A stretch of 64,000 nucleotides of DNA from Zizania palustris (GCA_019279435.1 JAAALK010000079.1:80216029-80280028); one strand, 5' to 3'; counted from the first letter of the stretch, positions 34,760 to 46,690 are shown. The notes: generated by a model not told the origin, from the letters alone. Program-made: numbers and translations.

Positions 34760-35205
34760 TCAGAAGTCAATAACGTTCAATTCATTTCTCAATGAGCAAA
34801 ACCTTGATTCATCCAAATGTTTTTTGAATATATCGTCTAATTGATCATCGGTGCCAATACCATAAATTGAGATATCACCTTTTGCAACATGATCTCTTAT
34901 GAAGTGATGCCTAATATCAATAGGCTTTGTTCTTGAATGTTGAACCGGATTAGTAGCCAATTTCACAACACTTTCATTTTCACATAAGATAGGCACTTCA
35001 TTTAATTTAATACTGAAATCCAATAGAGTATACTTCATCCACAATAATTGAGCACAACAACTATCAACTAACATATATTTTGCTTCGGTGGTAGAAAGAG
35101 CAACCGAGTTTTGTTTCTTAGAAGACTAAGAAACAAGATACCTTCCAAGAAATTGACAACTAACCGAAGTGCTCTTCTTATTAACCTTGCAAATGGTATA
35201 ATCTA
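34760..35205 (-). pseudogene. copia RNase H, C-terminal part of pol
   Basis: On the minus strand the frame from about 35200 reads VSCQFLG-like text, then ALSTTEAKYM-like text near 35090, then CENESVVKLATNPVQHSR, HHFIRDHVAKGDI and a final LDESRFCSLRNELNVI. This is the standard end of copia RNase H. It keeps an open frame for 104 codons (35074-34760). Separated from the RT by two Mutator-type insertions. Confidence 0.8.
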
Positions 35206-35351
35206 GGGAAAATTACTCACATGCCATTATAATTTTCAAAAATTGCCTATATGCCACTGTCAGTGACTATGGCGGACCCCATCTGTCAGTGACACACCGA
35301 TGGCATATTGGCAAACCGTGAAAATTGTAATGGCACGGAAAAAATTAACCC
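35206..35351. mobile_element. Mutator-like MITE copy 2, 146 bp
   Basis: Same length as the copy at 32862 and nearly identical to it. The 9-bp duplication is TATAATCTA (35197-35205) and AATAATCTA (35352-35360), one change. Confidence 0.85.
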
Positions 35352-35388
35352 AATAATCTAAATCTGAATAACCAATCAATTCAAACCA

Positions 35389-36256
35389 GGGTTAATTGTT
35401 TCTGTGCCACTGTTATTTGACGAAATGCCAAATATACCATTACTATTTGCCTATTTGCTTCAATGCCATTACTATTTTGCAATACTTCTGTTTATGACAT
35501 TTAGGCCCACTTACAGACCACTACACTCTAGTATTGCCTGTTTTGCCCCTGCACCATTCATATTCTCCACTTAACACTCAATTCAGTAAATGCGTGCGGT
35601 AAAGATGGCAGGGCGCAGCTAGCAAGTGGCAACGATCTGGACCGTCGGCTGACCCAACTCAATGTCTCATGAGTAAAGAGGTAGAGAGCTAGCCGAAGCC
35701 TTCTCGTTCTCTAGAGAATGGAGGGGTCGGATTCAGTGCCAGCATAGGTGAGGATCTTGAGGCAGTCATTCTTCGGCCTCGCCATTGGGTGGATCGAGTA
35801 GCTTTCATTGCCGCCATAGTGTTGGCCTCTCAGTCAGTCAGTGCTCTACTACTGCTGCTATGCCTCGCATGTGTGCACCCTCTATAGCAGAACCGTATAG
35901 GGAACAACGCCTTGTTTCTTCTTTAGCTTTGATAGGTAGTCTGCGCGCACGAGGCCGAGCGAGGAGGGAAGCGAGTAATAGGCGAGCCAATAATGGTTCA
36001 GTGGATGAGATCTTAAGGTCGTTCTGGCAGCAACGACTAATAGTAGGCTCGGTCGGACATGTACAAGCGAAGAATATGAACATTGAGGGGCAAAACAAGA
36101 AATACTAAAGTGTAGTAAGTGTAGTGGTATGCAAGTGGGCCTAAATGGCATAAACAAAAGTACTACTCAATAGTAATGACATTAAAGAAAATAGGCAAAT
36201 AGTAATGGTATATTTGGCGTTTCGTCAAATAACAGTGGTAGGGAAGCAATTAACCC
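35389..36256. mobile_element. Mutator-like element with long terminal inverted repeats, 868 bp
   Basis: Inverted repeats of roughly 180-200 bp start GGGTTAATTGTTTCTGTGCC on the left and, on the other strand, GGGTTAATTGCTTCCCTACC on the right. The 9-bp duplication is TTCAAACCA (35380-35388) and TTCAAACTA (36257-36265). The middle (about 35580-36070) is GC-richer and might be captured sequence, but I recognise no gene. No transposase. Confidence 0.85.
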
Positions 36257-36265
36257 TTCAAACTA

Positions 36266-38141
36266 TGCACCTTTAGGATACCATAGCCCAATATTAGGAG
36301 TATACTTCAAATATCTTAAAATTTGCTTCACGACCATCAAATGATCGTCTTTAGGTGAAGCTTGAAGACATGCACACATGCAAACAATAAACATTATATT
36401 GGGCCTAGATGCGGTAAGATAAAGCAAACTGCCAATCATAGAGCGGTAAAACTTTTGATCTACCAGTTTACCTTCCCTATTGAGATCCATATGTCCATTT
36501 GTTGCCATGGGTGCCTTGATTGGTTTAATATTCTCCAAACAAAATTCCTTTAACATATCTTTCAAATATTTAGATTGACTCATAAAAGTCTCATCTTTTA
36601 GTTGCTTGATTTGAAGGCCAACGAAGAAACTCAATTCACCAATCATAGACATTTAAAACTCTTTTGACATCATTTCTCTAAATTCCTCGCAAAATGGGAC
36701 ATTAGAAGATCCAAAAATGATATCATCAACATAAATTTGACAAATGAACAAATATTTGCCAATAGACATAGTGAACAAGCTAGTATCAACTTTTCCAATT
36801 TTGAAGCCCTTTGAAACAAGGAAATCCCTAAGTCTCTCATACCAAGCTCGGGGAGCTTGCTTTAGACCATAAAAACTTTAGAGAGCTTGTACACATGATT
36901 TGGCTTCTTAGGATCTTCAAAATCGGGAGGTTGTTCAACATATACAAGTTCACTAATTCTACCATTCAAGAAAACACTTTTAACATCCATTTGAAATAAC
37001 TTAATATCACAAGCGCAAGGAAATGCAAGAAGAATATGTATAACTTCTAGTATAGCAACAGGAGCAAAAGTTTCACCAAAATCTAAACCTTCAACTTAAG
37101 TGAATCCTTGTGATACCAATCTTGCCTTGTTTCTCACCACAACTCTTTCTTCATTTTGCTTGTTGCGAAAGATCCATTTTGTGCCTATAACATTATAATT
37201 CTTGGGTCTTTCCACTAGTTCTCATACTTCATTACGAGTGAAGTTATTTAGTTCTTCATGCATGACATTCAACCAATTGAGATCTTGAAGTGCTTCATCT
37301 ACACGGTTAGGCTCAATATAAGATACAAATGAATAATGTTCACAAAATGAAGTATGTCGAGACCTAGTTTGAACACCCTTACTTATATCACCCACAACTT
37401 AATCAATGGGGTGATATTTTGAAATAGCATGATGAAGATTAGGATGTGCAATATGCTCTCGTGTTGATGTAGAGGGAATAGCTTAATGGATTGGTTGAGC
37501 TTGTTCTTGTGATGCATTTGAAGCATCATTTTGTTGGTTTTGGTGATCTTGTATATTTGTAGTTGAAGTAGAAGGAATTATCATGATAGAATCATCATCT
37601 TCAACTTCATTAGGCTTCATATGACCAATATTCATATTTTTGATAGCATGGCTCAACTTATCACCTTTAACATCATATATATTCTCTTCTTTATTTTGAT
37701 ACCTATTTGTTTCATCAAACTCAGCATCATATATTTCTTCAATGAAATCGAGTAATTTTTTATAAATATTATAAGCCTTGCTATTTGAATAATATCTGAG
37801 GATAAATACCTCATCACATTTTCTTTCTAACTTAGATAATCGTATACTTTTTCTCAAGATATAGCATTTGCATCCGAAAACCCAAAATAATAAATGTTTG
37901 GCTTTCTTCCAACTAATAACTTATAAGGAGTTTTCTTCAACAAATGATGACAATAGAGCCTATTTGACGCATGACAAGTTGTATTTATGGATTTGGCCCA
38001 AAAGGAATCCAAAACATTATATTCCAAAAGCATGGATCTTGCCATATCAATAAGAGTTTCTATTTTTCCTCTCAACTATACCATTTTGCTCGGGAGTATA
38101 TTTAGTTGAGAATTCATTCTTGATACCCTTGTCTTCGCAAT
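36266..38141 (-). pseudogene. copia RT and C-terminal integrase of minus-strand Sirevirus
   Basis: From right to left on the minus strand: the end of the integrase core (TKYTPEQNGIVERK, about 38100-38040, with the catalytic Glu), the linker to RT (ends near 37480), then RT with FKMDVKSVFLNG-like text (about 36985), the YVDDIIFG box (about 36740) and GELSFFVGLQIKQ (36652 downward), ending LGLWYPKGA at 36263. Stops and shifts break it at several points. The CACTA element separates it from the rest of integrase, and the MULE separates it from RNase H. Confidence 0.82.
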
Positions 38142-38189
38142 CACTACCACAAAAATGGTCTTTAGTGACACAAATTTAGTGACAAGCAA

Positions 38190-38410
38190 AAGACGCGCGT
38201 TAGTAATACACTTTTAGTGATGAATTGTTTCACACACATCAATAACACTGCCTTATTAGTGATGGGTCGTGGTATGACCCATCACTAAAAAAGGGCACCC
38301 CCATTAGTGAAGGGTTATGGTATGACCCATCACTAAAGATCTCCCCTATAGTGACGGATCATATTTCCACCCATCACTAAAAAAGTTTATCACCCGTCAC
38401 TAATGACCCC
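38190..38410. repeat. CACTA subterminal repeats, left
   Basis: At least eight copies of GTGATGGGT/ACCCATCAC or GTGACGG/CCGTCAC in both directions, often as hairpins such as GATGGGTCGTGGTATGACCC. A TATA-like AATAAATAG follows near 38415. Confidence 0.85.
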
Positions 38411-38820
38411 TACTAATAAATAGGCAGAGCACAAAGTGAATCGTCACACTTTTCTTTCGCGCAACTCTAACCCTATAATCCCGCCACCATGGTCACCTTC
38501 GTCGTGATCCTCACCGCTCTATCACCCGTGCCCTCCGTACCTCGGTTGCATTCTCATTCTTGTAAGTTTGTTCATTCTTACTATTAAATTTCAGTTTATA
38601 AAATCATTTATCCGAAATTTGTTTATTTAATTTGTGAATTAGGGATATGGCAAGAATTCCAAATGATCTAAAGTACCAACATATGTTCCTAATAGTTGCT
38701 TAATAAAGATCAATCATCTAGTTAATGGTGGGTGTCACCAGGTTTAATTATAGTTTTTGTACATTGCATGTCCTGTTTATTGTGTTAACAAACTGAAGCA
38801 CATCTGTTAATGTTGTAGTA

Positions 38821-41800
38821 TTTATCAAAAATATTTTGTGAGGTCAATAACATTCGTGTTGGCGACACCCTCAAAATAATGATAAGAGATGGGTGCGCCA
38901 CTGAGGTTGAGGTTACGAGCTGTGCGGGCGGCGGTAGGATATGTCTCCACAAAGGGTGGCCTGAATTTAGCCGAAGAGGTAGCTTAACACAAGGGGACTA
39001 TTTGGTAATAACAATGAGACATGCCCCATTGTCTGTTATGGCAAAATTCTACACTAACTTTGGTGATGAGAAGACCCCAACGACCATCAAAGTGGAGGAC
39101 AACAACGATAGTGGTATACATAGAGAAGCGACATCACTACACATGCACATCTTTTGTTTATGTTCTTATCATGGTTTCTTATAATGTCAGGAGAGGGTCC
39201 TAGTAATGTTGCATACAGGAAGGGAAAGGGGATAGCCAAGGAGGTCGACACCAACCAAATAGACCAATTGAAGTACATCTGTTATTTTGGCAATCCAACA
39301 TATGTAACTCTAGCAAGGAAGACTCTCCTACAAGACATCTCAGCAGGTTTATCCTCCGAGAGTCGGTTATATATCTGCACAATAAACAACATGATCATCA
39401 ACAAAAAGTCAATGGTAAGTTATTTGCACATGTAGTTGGTCTATACAAATAGCCTTCTCTAATAGCTTTCAACATCAACATCAACATCAACAAAGCCTTT
39501 TAGTCCCAAGCAAGTTGGGGTAGGCTAGAGTTGAAACCCAACAAGAAGTCACCAAAAAGAGAGAGAAATAGAAAAAGGGGGGAAAGCTTTTAGGAGCACT
39601 AAAAGGGAAAAGGCCTAATCACGGTTCGGGCACGCGGATAGCTTCTTTCCAAGCACTTCTATCCAAACACAACTCCTTTGGGATATTCCATTCCTTCAAG
39701 TCCCTTTTGATTGCCTCCTCCCATGTCAAGTTTGGTCACCCTCTACCTCTCCTCACATTATTGACCCGTCTTATGATACCTCTGTGCACCGGTGCCTCTA
39801 GGGGTCTCCAGTGGACATGCCCAAACCATCTCAACCGGTGTTGCATAAGCTTTTCTTCAATTGGCGCTACTCCTAGCCGATCGCATATGTCATCGTTTCT
39901 CACTCGGTCCAATCTTGTGTGCCCACATATCCAACACAACATACGCATCTCTGTGACACATAGTTGTTGGATATGCCGCCTCTTAGTAGGCCAACACTCA
40001 GCCCCATATAACATAGCAGGCCTAATCGCCGTCCTGTAGAACTTGCCTTTCAACTTTTGTGGCACTCTCTTGTCACATAGGACTCCCGATGCTTGACGCC
40101 ATTTCATCCACCCCACTTTGATCCTATGGCTAACATCTTCATCAATATCACCATCTCTTTGAAGCATCGATCCCAAATAACGGAAGGTGTCCTTCTTTGG
40201 TACTACTTGGCCTCCCAAGCTTACATCTCCATCCTCACTAATCGTAGTACCAAAGTCACATCTCATATACTCGGTTTTGGTCCTGCTAATTCTAAATCCT
40301 TTTGACTCTAGGGTCTGACGCCATAACTCTAGCTTTCTATTTACTCTTTCCCGTCTTTCATCTACTAGAACTACATCGTCAGCGAAAAGCATACACCAAG
40401 GAATATCTCCTTGTATATCCCTCGTGACCTCATCTATCACTAAGGCAAATAGGTAAGGGCTCAAAGCTGAACCTTGATGTAGTCCTATGTTAATCGGGAA
40501 AACATTTGTATCACCATCAGTTGTTCGAACACTAGTCACAACCTTGTCATACATGTCCTTAATGAGCGTAACATACTTTGTTGGGACTTTATGCTTATCC
40601 AATGCCCACCATATGAGATTCCTAGGTATTTTATCATAGGCCTTTTCCAAGTCGATAAAAACCATGTGCAAGTCCTTCTTTTGCTCCTTATACCGCTCCA
40701 TGACCTGTCTTATTAAAAAAATTGCTTCCATGGTTGACCTTCCAGGCATGAATCCAAATTGGTTCATGGTGATATGCGTCATTCCTCTCAGGCGATGCTC
40801 AATAACTCTCTCCCAAAGCTTCATAGTGTGGCTCATGAGCTTAATCCCTCGATAGTTGGTACAACTTTGAATATCTCCCTTGTTCTTGAAGATTGGTACT
40901 AATGTACTCCTCCTCCACTCATCGGGCATCTTGTTTGATCGAAAAATATGGTTGAACAACTTGGTTAGCCAAACGATAGCAATATCCCCAAGGCATTTCC
41001 ACACCTCTATTGGTATGCCATCCGGCCCCATCGCCTTGCCCCCTTTCATCCTCTTTAAAGCTTCTTTGACCGCTGACTCTTGGATCCTGCGTACAAAGCA
41101 TCTATTTAAATCATCAAAGGAGTCATCCAATTAGGTGTCCATAGTCTCATTCTCACCATTGAAAAGGTTGTCAAAATACCTCTGCCACCTCTGTTTGATG
41201 TCTTGTCCTTTCACCAAGAGTTGATCCATCTCATCTTTAATGCATTTAACTTGGTTGAGGTCCCTTGTCTTCCTTTCCCGAATCCTAGCCATCTTGTAGA
41301 CCTCCTTCTCCCCTTCTTTTGTACTTAGTCTTCGGTAAAGATCATCATAGGCTCGACCCTTTGCCTCACTCACAACTCGCTTAGCAGTCTTCTTTGCTAC
41401 CTTATACCTCTCTATGTTGACCGCGCTCCTGTCATGGAACAAGTTCCTGTAACATTCTTTCTTCTCCTTTATTGCCTTTTGTTGGACCGGAAACGGCGAC
41501 CAGAGGGGGGGTGAATGGGAGCTTTTAAAATTTCTGGCTAAAAACTAGCCTTCGGTTTCAGTTCTGTCTTCTGCGGAACAGGCTTCGAACACTACCTTCG
41601 AAGGTCTGGTTCAGAGGTACTATGACACCTTCGAACACAGGCTTCGGAGGAGCAAAAGTTCGAAGCCAAGAAGACTTCGCTCCACTTACAACCCCCGGAA
41701 ATCTACTCTGCTAAGTCAGTGCAGGCTCCGCACACGGGGTGCTTCGAGCAGGCTTCGCACTTCACCCTTCGCAAGAGTGGACAGCCCTCTGAGGACTTCG

Positions 41801-44800
41801 ACCAAGTACTTGACGGCAGCAACTGGTGCTGGGCTTCGTACACAAAGGTCTACACGCACACAAACGGACTACGCTAAGGGCTTCGACACAAGAAGCAAAA
41901 CGGGCCTCGATCAGGGCTTCGCTAGTAAGCTGTGAGGTCTGTCCTCAAGTTACACAGAGCGACAGCACACTGAAAAACACACTTCACACAAAACACCCTT
42001 CGCCTAAACAGGCTTCGGTGCACTATACTAGCGAGGTATGTAACGCGAGCTCAAGCAAAAAGCACAAGAAGCAGGGCTTCGCCGCTTGAACAAGGAACAC
42101 AGAAAATGAACTCTCTGGATGAAATACAACGAAGTGTGTGGCTACAGGAGCTCAACAGTAAATGCTCAAAGTGTTAAATGTTACCTACCGAGCCCCCATA
42201 TTTATAGCCCACAGTTCACCCAAAGGAAATGACTACTTTACCCCTAGGGTTTACAAAGGATTTGACTCTACAGAACTAAGGGGTACAAAAGGTAGTCCAC
42301 CTTTATTCTGGAGGCTTCTCTGTCAGCTTTGCAGAGGGGACAGTGTCAGCCTTTTACAGAACAGACAGTGTCAGCCTTTGCAGTCTTTGACCTTCTGGAA
42401 TCCTCCCTTCGCACGCGAGGGTGCGGTAGCTTCGGTGAGAAGCCTGAAGCCAGATGGCCTTCGCTCCACCGAAGTCAGTCTCCGATACACTGACGGTTTT
42501 GAGCCAAAGCCGTCAAAGCCCTTGGGCCTTCGCACCAACACCTCCGGAGTGGACCACCACGGCTTCGCAGCTACTCCCAGCTCGAACTCCATCAGTCCGT
42601 GTACCGAAGCCATGCAGGCCGAAGCACCTCAAGTCAACCTTGCTCCGGAGCTAGCCTTGCTCCGAAGCCTTCCACCCTCTGAAGCCCCACCTTCGGAGTA
42701 CCACCCTTCGAAGTCCCTCCTTCGTCCAAGGCCTCCGCATGAAGCATTCCATGAGCCCTTCGTCGCAGTGCCTCTCCCCGAGCACACTCCTCGACGAGCC
42801 TCACCCGGACCATGCCTTCGATGCACCTCGACTTCTGAGACCTTCGTCGGGTTCCTTCGAATGTCTCCCTCCGGAGCACACTTCGAACTCCTTGCCTCCA
42901 CAGAGGACTTGTTCCATCCAACTCCGAAGTCACTCCATTCGGAGTTCCTTCAAAGTGCCTCACTTCCAAGGACTTTGTCTCGGAGTACCTTCAGCCGGAG
43001 CCACGCTCCGCACTCTCTGCCTTCACCTGGCACGTCTCGACCCGAGGACCGACCCGGACCACCTTCGCAGCCACCGTGACGGAGCTCCCCGCTCCCCTGG
43101 CGTCAAGCCTCCCGCTTGACCCAAGTTCACCTGCTGCGAACCTTGTCCGTCGCCTCCGAAGTCCCTGCGCACCACAGACAAACAGACAAGTGTATCCAGT
43201 ACTCCGGAGACCTCTCCGGGTTAGCAACCTCCGGCACACACTCCGGTGTACCGCCCAAAGTACCGAAGCCTTCGGTACGAACCCAGTCATCGCGTACTGT
43301 CGGACCCCTCCGACAAGCACACTTCGCTGCGACAGCTGCAGCAAGCAAACACCGAACACACTTCGGTGACACCACCTCCGAACACCCTTCGGAGGTCCAA
43401 CCTCCGAAACCCTTCCGGAGGTACCCTCCTCCGAACACCCTTCGGAGGTACAACCTCCGAACCCCCTTCGGAGGTACCCTTCGAGCAGAGGGTAAAAAGC
43501 CTGTCAATCACTCATCACAAAACACTGAAACCAACCCTTGGTTTCTCACCTTTTGAACATCCTCGGTCCACCACCAAGTATCTTTAGATTCACCTCTGCT
43601 CCCTTTGGTCACTCCAAACACTTCTGCCGCCACCTTCCTAATACAAGTTGCCATCTTCACCCACATGTTGTTTGCTTCTTCTTCGGACCAAGCGCCCTCC
43701 ACAGAAACTCTTTCCTTAAAAACTTCGGATGTCTCCCCTTTGAGTTTCCACCACTTCGTCCTCGCAATTTTGGCTTGTTTATCCCTATGGGTACGGATCC
43801 GGAAATGAAAGTCAGCCACCACTAGATTATGTTGGGGCACAACACTCTCTCCAGGTATCATCTTGCAATCCAAACATGCTTGTTTATCTTCTCTCCTAGT
43901 GAGAACGAAGTCGATCTGGCTCGAACGATGGCCACTACTAAAAGTCACCAAATGAGAGTCTCTCTTTCTGAAGAAAGTGTTGGCTATCACTAGGTTGTAG
44001 GCTACAGCGAAGTCCAAAATATCCTCTCCTTCTTGATTCCTACTACCATACCCGAAACCTCCATGAGCTAGCTCATAACCTGCCTTTGTTGAACCTACAT
44101 GACCATTGAGATCTCCTCCTATGAAAAGCTTCTCATTGGTTGGTACTGCTCTGACCATGCTATCTAAGTCTTCCCAAAACTTTCTCTTCTCGCTCTCACT
44201 GAGACCAACCTGAGGTGCATATGCACTTATTATGTTCAAGACCACATCCCCCAAAACTAGTTTGACTAAGATAATCCTATCTCCCTGCCTTTTGACATCC
44301 ACCACTCCATCCTTAAGGCTCTTATCAATCAGGATACCTACTCCAGTGTTCTCCACCTCCTTAGCTTTTTGCCCCTTCCATTTAGTCTCCTGGACACATA
44401 GGATATTAACACGCCTCCTGCTCGCTGCATCGACTAACTCTCTTAGCTTACCTGTAAGGGACCCTACGTTCCAACTACCTACACGGATCCTAATCGGCTC
44501 AACTAGCTTCCTTACCCCTCGCACCCGTTGAGACAGATGCGAAGACCCTTGCACATTTGTCACTACACCCGGGCGCCGATGTAGCGCGCCACTAAGGAAG
44601 CGACGACCCGATCCTTGCTCACTTGACACCGCATCCAGATCACGACACGGCGCGCCACTAAGGGGGTGGCATCCCGGTCCTTGCCCATTTAACACCATAC
44701 CCGGGTTCCGATATGGCGCGTCGCTAAGAGGGTTACGCCCCAATGGTTTTCTATTGGGTTTCATTTCCATTTGAGTGGCTAAGTTTTTTATAGCTGGCTC

Positions 44801-45198
44801 GCCACGCCTAATGCAACCCTCCTCCTTGTACCTGGACTTGGGACCAGGCTATGCTGCACCAACATATGCTGAGACAACATAGGCGGAGTTTCTAATAGCT
44901 TTGTTTAAATTTTATTTTATATTTCTTTTCAAGGCGGTACTGTGAAAAGTATATCAAACCTCACCTACACCACCAGACCACTGAGATTCTGATGGAAGCA
45001 GCAAGGTCTGACGCAGTCCCAATTGCGGTGCATAAAGCGATGAATAGACGACGCTATATAACTAAAGGTTTTTGTCAATTTCTTAGCGACAACTCGTTAG
45101 AAGTTGGCACAATGTGTGCCTTTCATTTCAACATCAATAATGATGCAATTGAGGTTGTAATGTATGTACTACAAACCTGGGGTATGATACAATATTAG
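38821..45198 (+). CDS. Captured B3-domain gene fragment, three exons, inside CACTA
   Basis: Three exons join in phase with canonical splice sites: about 38821-39113 (donor GTATAC), 39191-39414 (acceptor CAG, donor GTAAGT) and 44950-45198 (acceptor AAAG, stop TAG). Exon 1 reads VNNIRVGDTLKIMI, then GRICLHKGWPEFSRRG and SLTQGDYLVITM, the C-terminal half of a B3 DNA-binding domain. Exon 3 reads KAMNRRRYITKGFCQFLSDN then LEVGTMCAFHF and AIEVVMYVL, a second B3 half. B3 proteins are plant transcription factors; two-domain forms are common in the REM group. The intron between exons 2 and 3 holds the RTE LINE, yet no exon is broken. Upstream exons are not resolved; an ATG at 38489 does not join in phase. 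I read it as a host gene piece picked up by the CACTA. Expression unknown. Confidence 0.6.
39619..41474 (-). pseudogene. RTE LINE reverse transcriptase part
   Basis: Minus strand from 41474. It opens with KECYRNLFHDRSAVNIERYK and continues through AMGPDGIPIEVWK, YRGIKLMSHTMKLWERVIE, QFGFMPGRST, VFIDLEKAYD and the catalytic box MLFADDVVL (about 40390), ending with the GVAPIEEKLMQHRLRWFGH region and RVPEP at 39619. This enzyme would copy element RNA at a nicked target. Two in-frame stops are present, TAA at 41131-41133 and TAG at 39736-39738; the rest is intact. The upstream half of the same frame lies beyond the solo LTR at 43554. Confidence 0.9.
41480..43548 (-). mobile_element. Sirevirus solo LTR, 2.07 kb, inside the LINE
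   Basis: Starts TGTTGGACCGGAAACGGCGA and ends GGTTTCTCA, with a perfect duplication CCTTT (41475-41479, 43549-43553). On the minus strand its end closely matches the LTR end of the Sirevirus at 2504, so it is a related family. A TATA box (TATAAATA on the minus strand) lies near 42200. The leader half (41560-42080) is rich in CTTCGAA/TTCGAAG. The upstream half (42370-43490) is packed with CCTCCGAA/TTCGGAGG inverted repeats. No internal region remains. Confidence 0.88.
43554..44770 (-). pseudogene. RTE LINE endonuclease part
   Basis: Starts at an ATG at 44770. AP-endonuclease motifs are in order: IRVGSWNVGSLTGKL (about 44490), CVQETKWKG (about 44390), ISAYAPQVG, FIGGDLNGHVGS (about 44115), SSQIDFVLTRR (about 43920) and an HNLVVADF end. 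The enzyme nicks the target so that the RT can prime. The frame stays open up to WWWTEDVQK at 43554, where the solo LTR cuts it; the rest resumes at 41474. Apart from the insertion I see no stop in this half. Confidence 0.9.
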
Positions 45199-46690
45199 GT
45201 TATAAATCTTTTGTGATGAATTATATGTATTCCGTGATAAATTATTCGTGATATGTTGGCTGCCAAATCCTGACTTTGATTTAAGCTACAGCCTAAAAAT
45301 TTGTGATATGTTTTGGAATGTTGGTTGCCAAATCCTGGCTTTGATTCATGCTACAACCTAAAAACTATTATTTTTTTCAAAAAGACCATAACATTAGTGA
45401 CGAGTAATAATAATCAGCCGTCACTAAAGGATAGTTTAGTGACGGGTGAATATTGTTACCCGTCACTAAAGGTTAATAATGTAGTGACGGGTTTTAGTTA
45501 TACCTGTCACTAAAGGCCCCTACATCATTAGTGATAGATGGTAATTACCACCCATCACTCATGACTCCTCCCTCTTATAAATAGGTGGAGAACCGAAGTG
45601 AATCGTCAGGCTTTCATTTCGCGCAACCCTAACCCTAACTCTCGCTGCAGTCGTCGCCTTTGTCATGCTCTTCGCCGCTCCTGGCCACATGTACCGTTGG
45701 CCATGTCACCTGCACCGTCGGCGTGCATGGCCGCCCTACTCGCAGCCACCTTGGTTGCATCCTCCTCATCCTCCTACTAAGGTCATCATCCTCCTCCTCT
45801 TCCCCGTCCGAAGGCACTGTCTATCATTGCTAACTTTGTTTTAATTTTATTGTTATGGGGTAAACTGAACTACTGCTTTTAACCAAATTTTTTGAGATAA
45901 TTGATGGTCTTAGCCAATTTCTTTGATATAATGCACTCGAAGTTGGCATGACTATTCACCATGGTGCTCTTGCCCAGATACTACCATGGTGCTCCTACTA
46001 CTACCCACTGGGCTTCTGTTCAAGCTGTCCATGGTGGTGGTGGTGCAAGCTTGGATAGTGATAAGATACTATCCAAGCTCTTGATATCGCTATAGGTTAG
46101 CTATTAGTCAAAAGCCATGAAACCATCTTATATTTATCTTTGTTTTAACCATGTTCTTCGATATAATGACTTAGAAGTTAATATATGTGATACTAATTTG
46201 GTAATGAATCTTCTGTGATGAATTGACTATGATGTGCTTTGGATGTTGCATATGTTGGCTTTCAAATTCTAGCTGTGATTCAGGATGCAGCCTAAAAATT
46301 TATTATTTTTTTAAAATGACCATATTATTAGTGACAGGTGTAAAGTACTCACCGTCACTTAATATGATCTATTTAGTATATAACCTAAAAATAATTATTT
46401 TTTAAAAATATGACCATAACAATAGTGATGGGTGACATTGGTGACCCGTCCCTAAAGAACACAATAGAAATGGGTGTAAAGTACTACCCGCCACTAAAAA
46501 TGACTTTTAGTGACAGGTAACCATGTTCACCTGTCACTAAAAGGAGGCATGCCAGACGCGACATGGACATGGAGGGAGCCTTTAGTGACGAGTATTTACC
46601 TGTCATTAATGATAGGGTTTACTAACGCGATAAGGGTGACGGGGGACATGGCCATCACTAATGTATGTTATGACCCGTCACTACTATACG
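45199..46690. repeat. Duplicated promoter-like and subterminal blocks in CACTA
   Basis: Segment 45570-45690 (TATAAATAG box, GTGAATCGTCA, TTTCGCGCAACCCTAACCC) repeats the left-end segment 38410-38530. Segment 45210-45400 (TGTTGG-TGCCAAATCCTG, GCTACA-CCTAAAAA) is repeated at 46195-46330. TAGTGACGGGT repeats lie at 45395-45560 and 46325-46690. The pattern suggests a fused or tandem pair of related CACTA ends without internal termini. Confidence 0.65.

Larger units (their letters stand above)
39470..44890 (-). mobile_element. RTE-type LINE, full length, with nested solo LTR
   Basis: A perfect 12-bp duplication TCTAATAGCTTT (39458-39469, 44891-44902) defines it. The 3' end, on the left, ends in short GTTGAT-type repeats and carries CCCAACTTGCTTGGGACTAA, a 3' motif seen in many plant RTE elements. 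Coding order is AP endonuclease then RT, without RNase H, as in the RTE clade. Net length without the solo LTR is about 3.35 kb, so this copy is complete at its 5' end. Confidence 0.9.

Noticed and set aside
42162..43587. Long + strand frame of 305 codons and overlapping frames
   Set aside because: Inside a minus-strand Sirevirus solo LTR; composition-driven by TTCGGAGG repeats.
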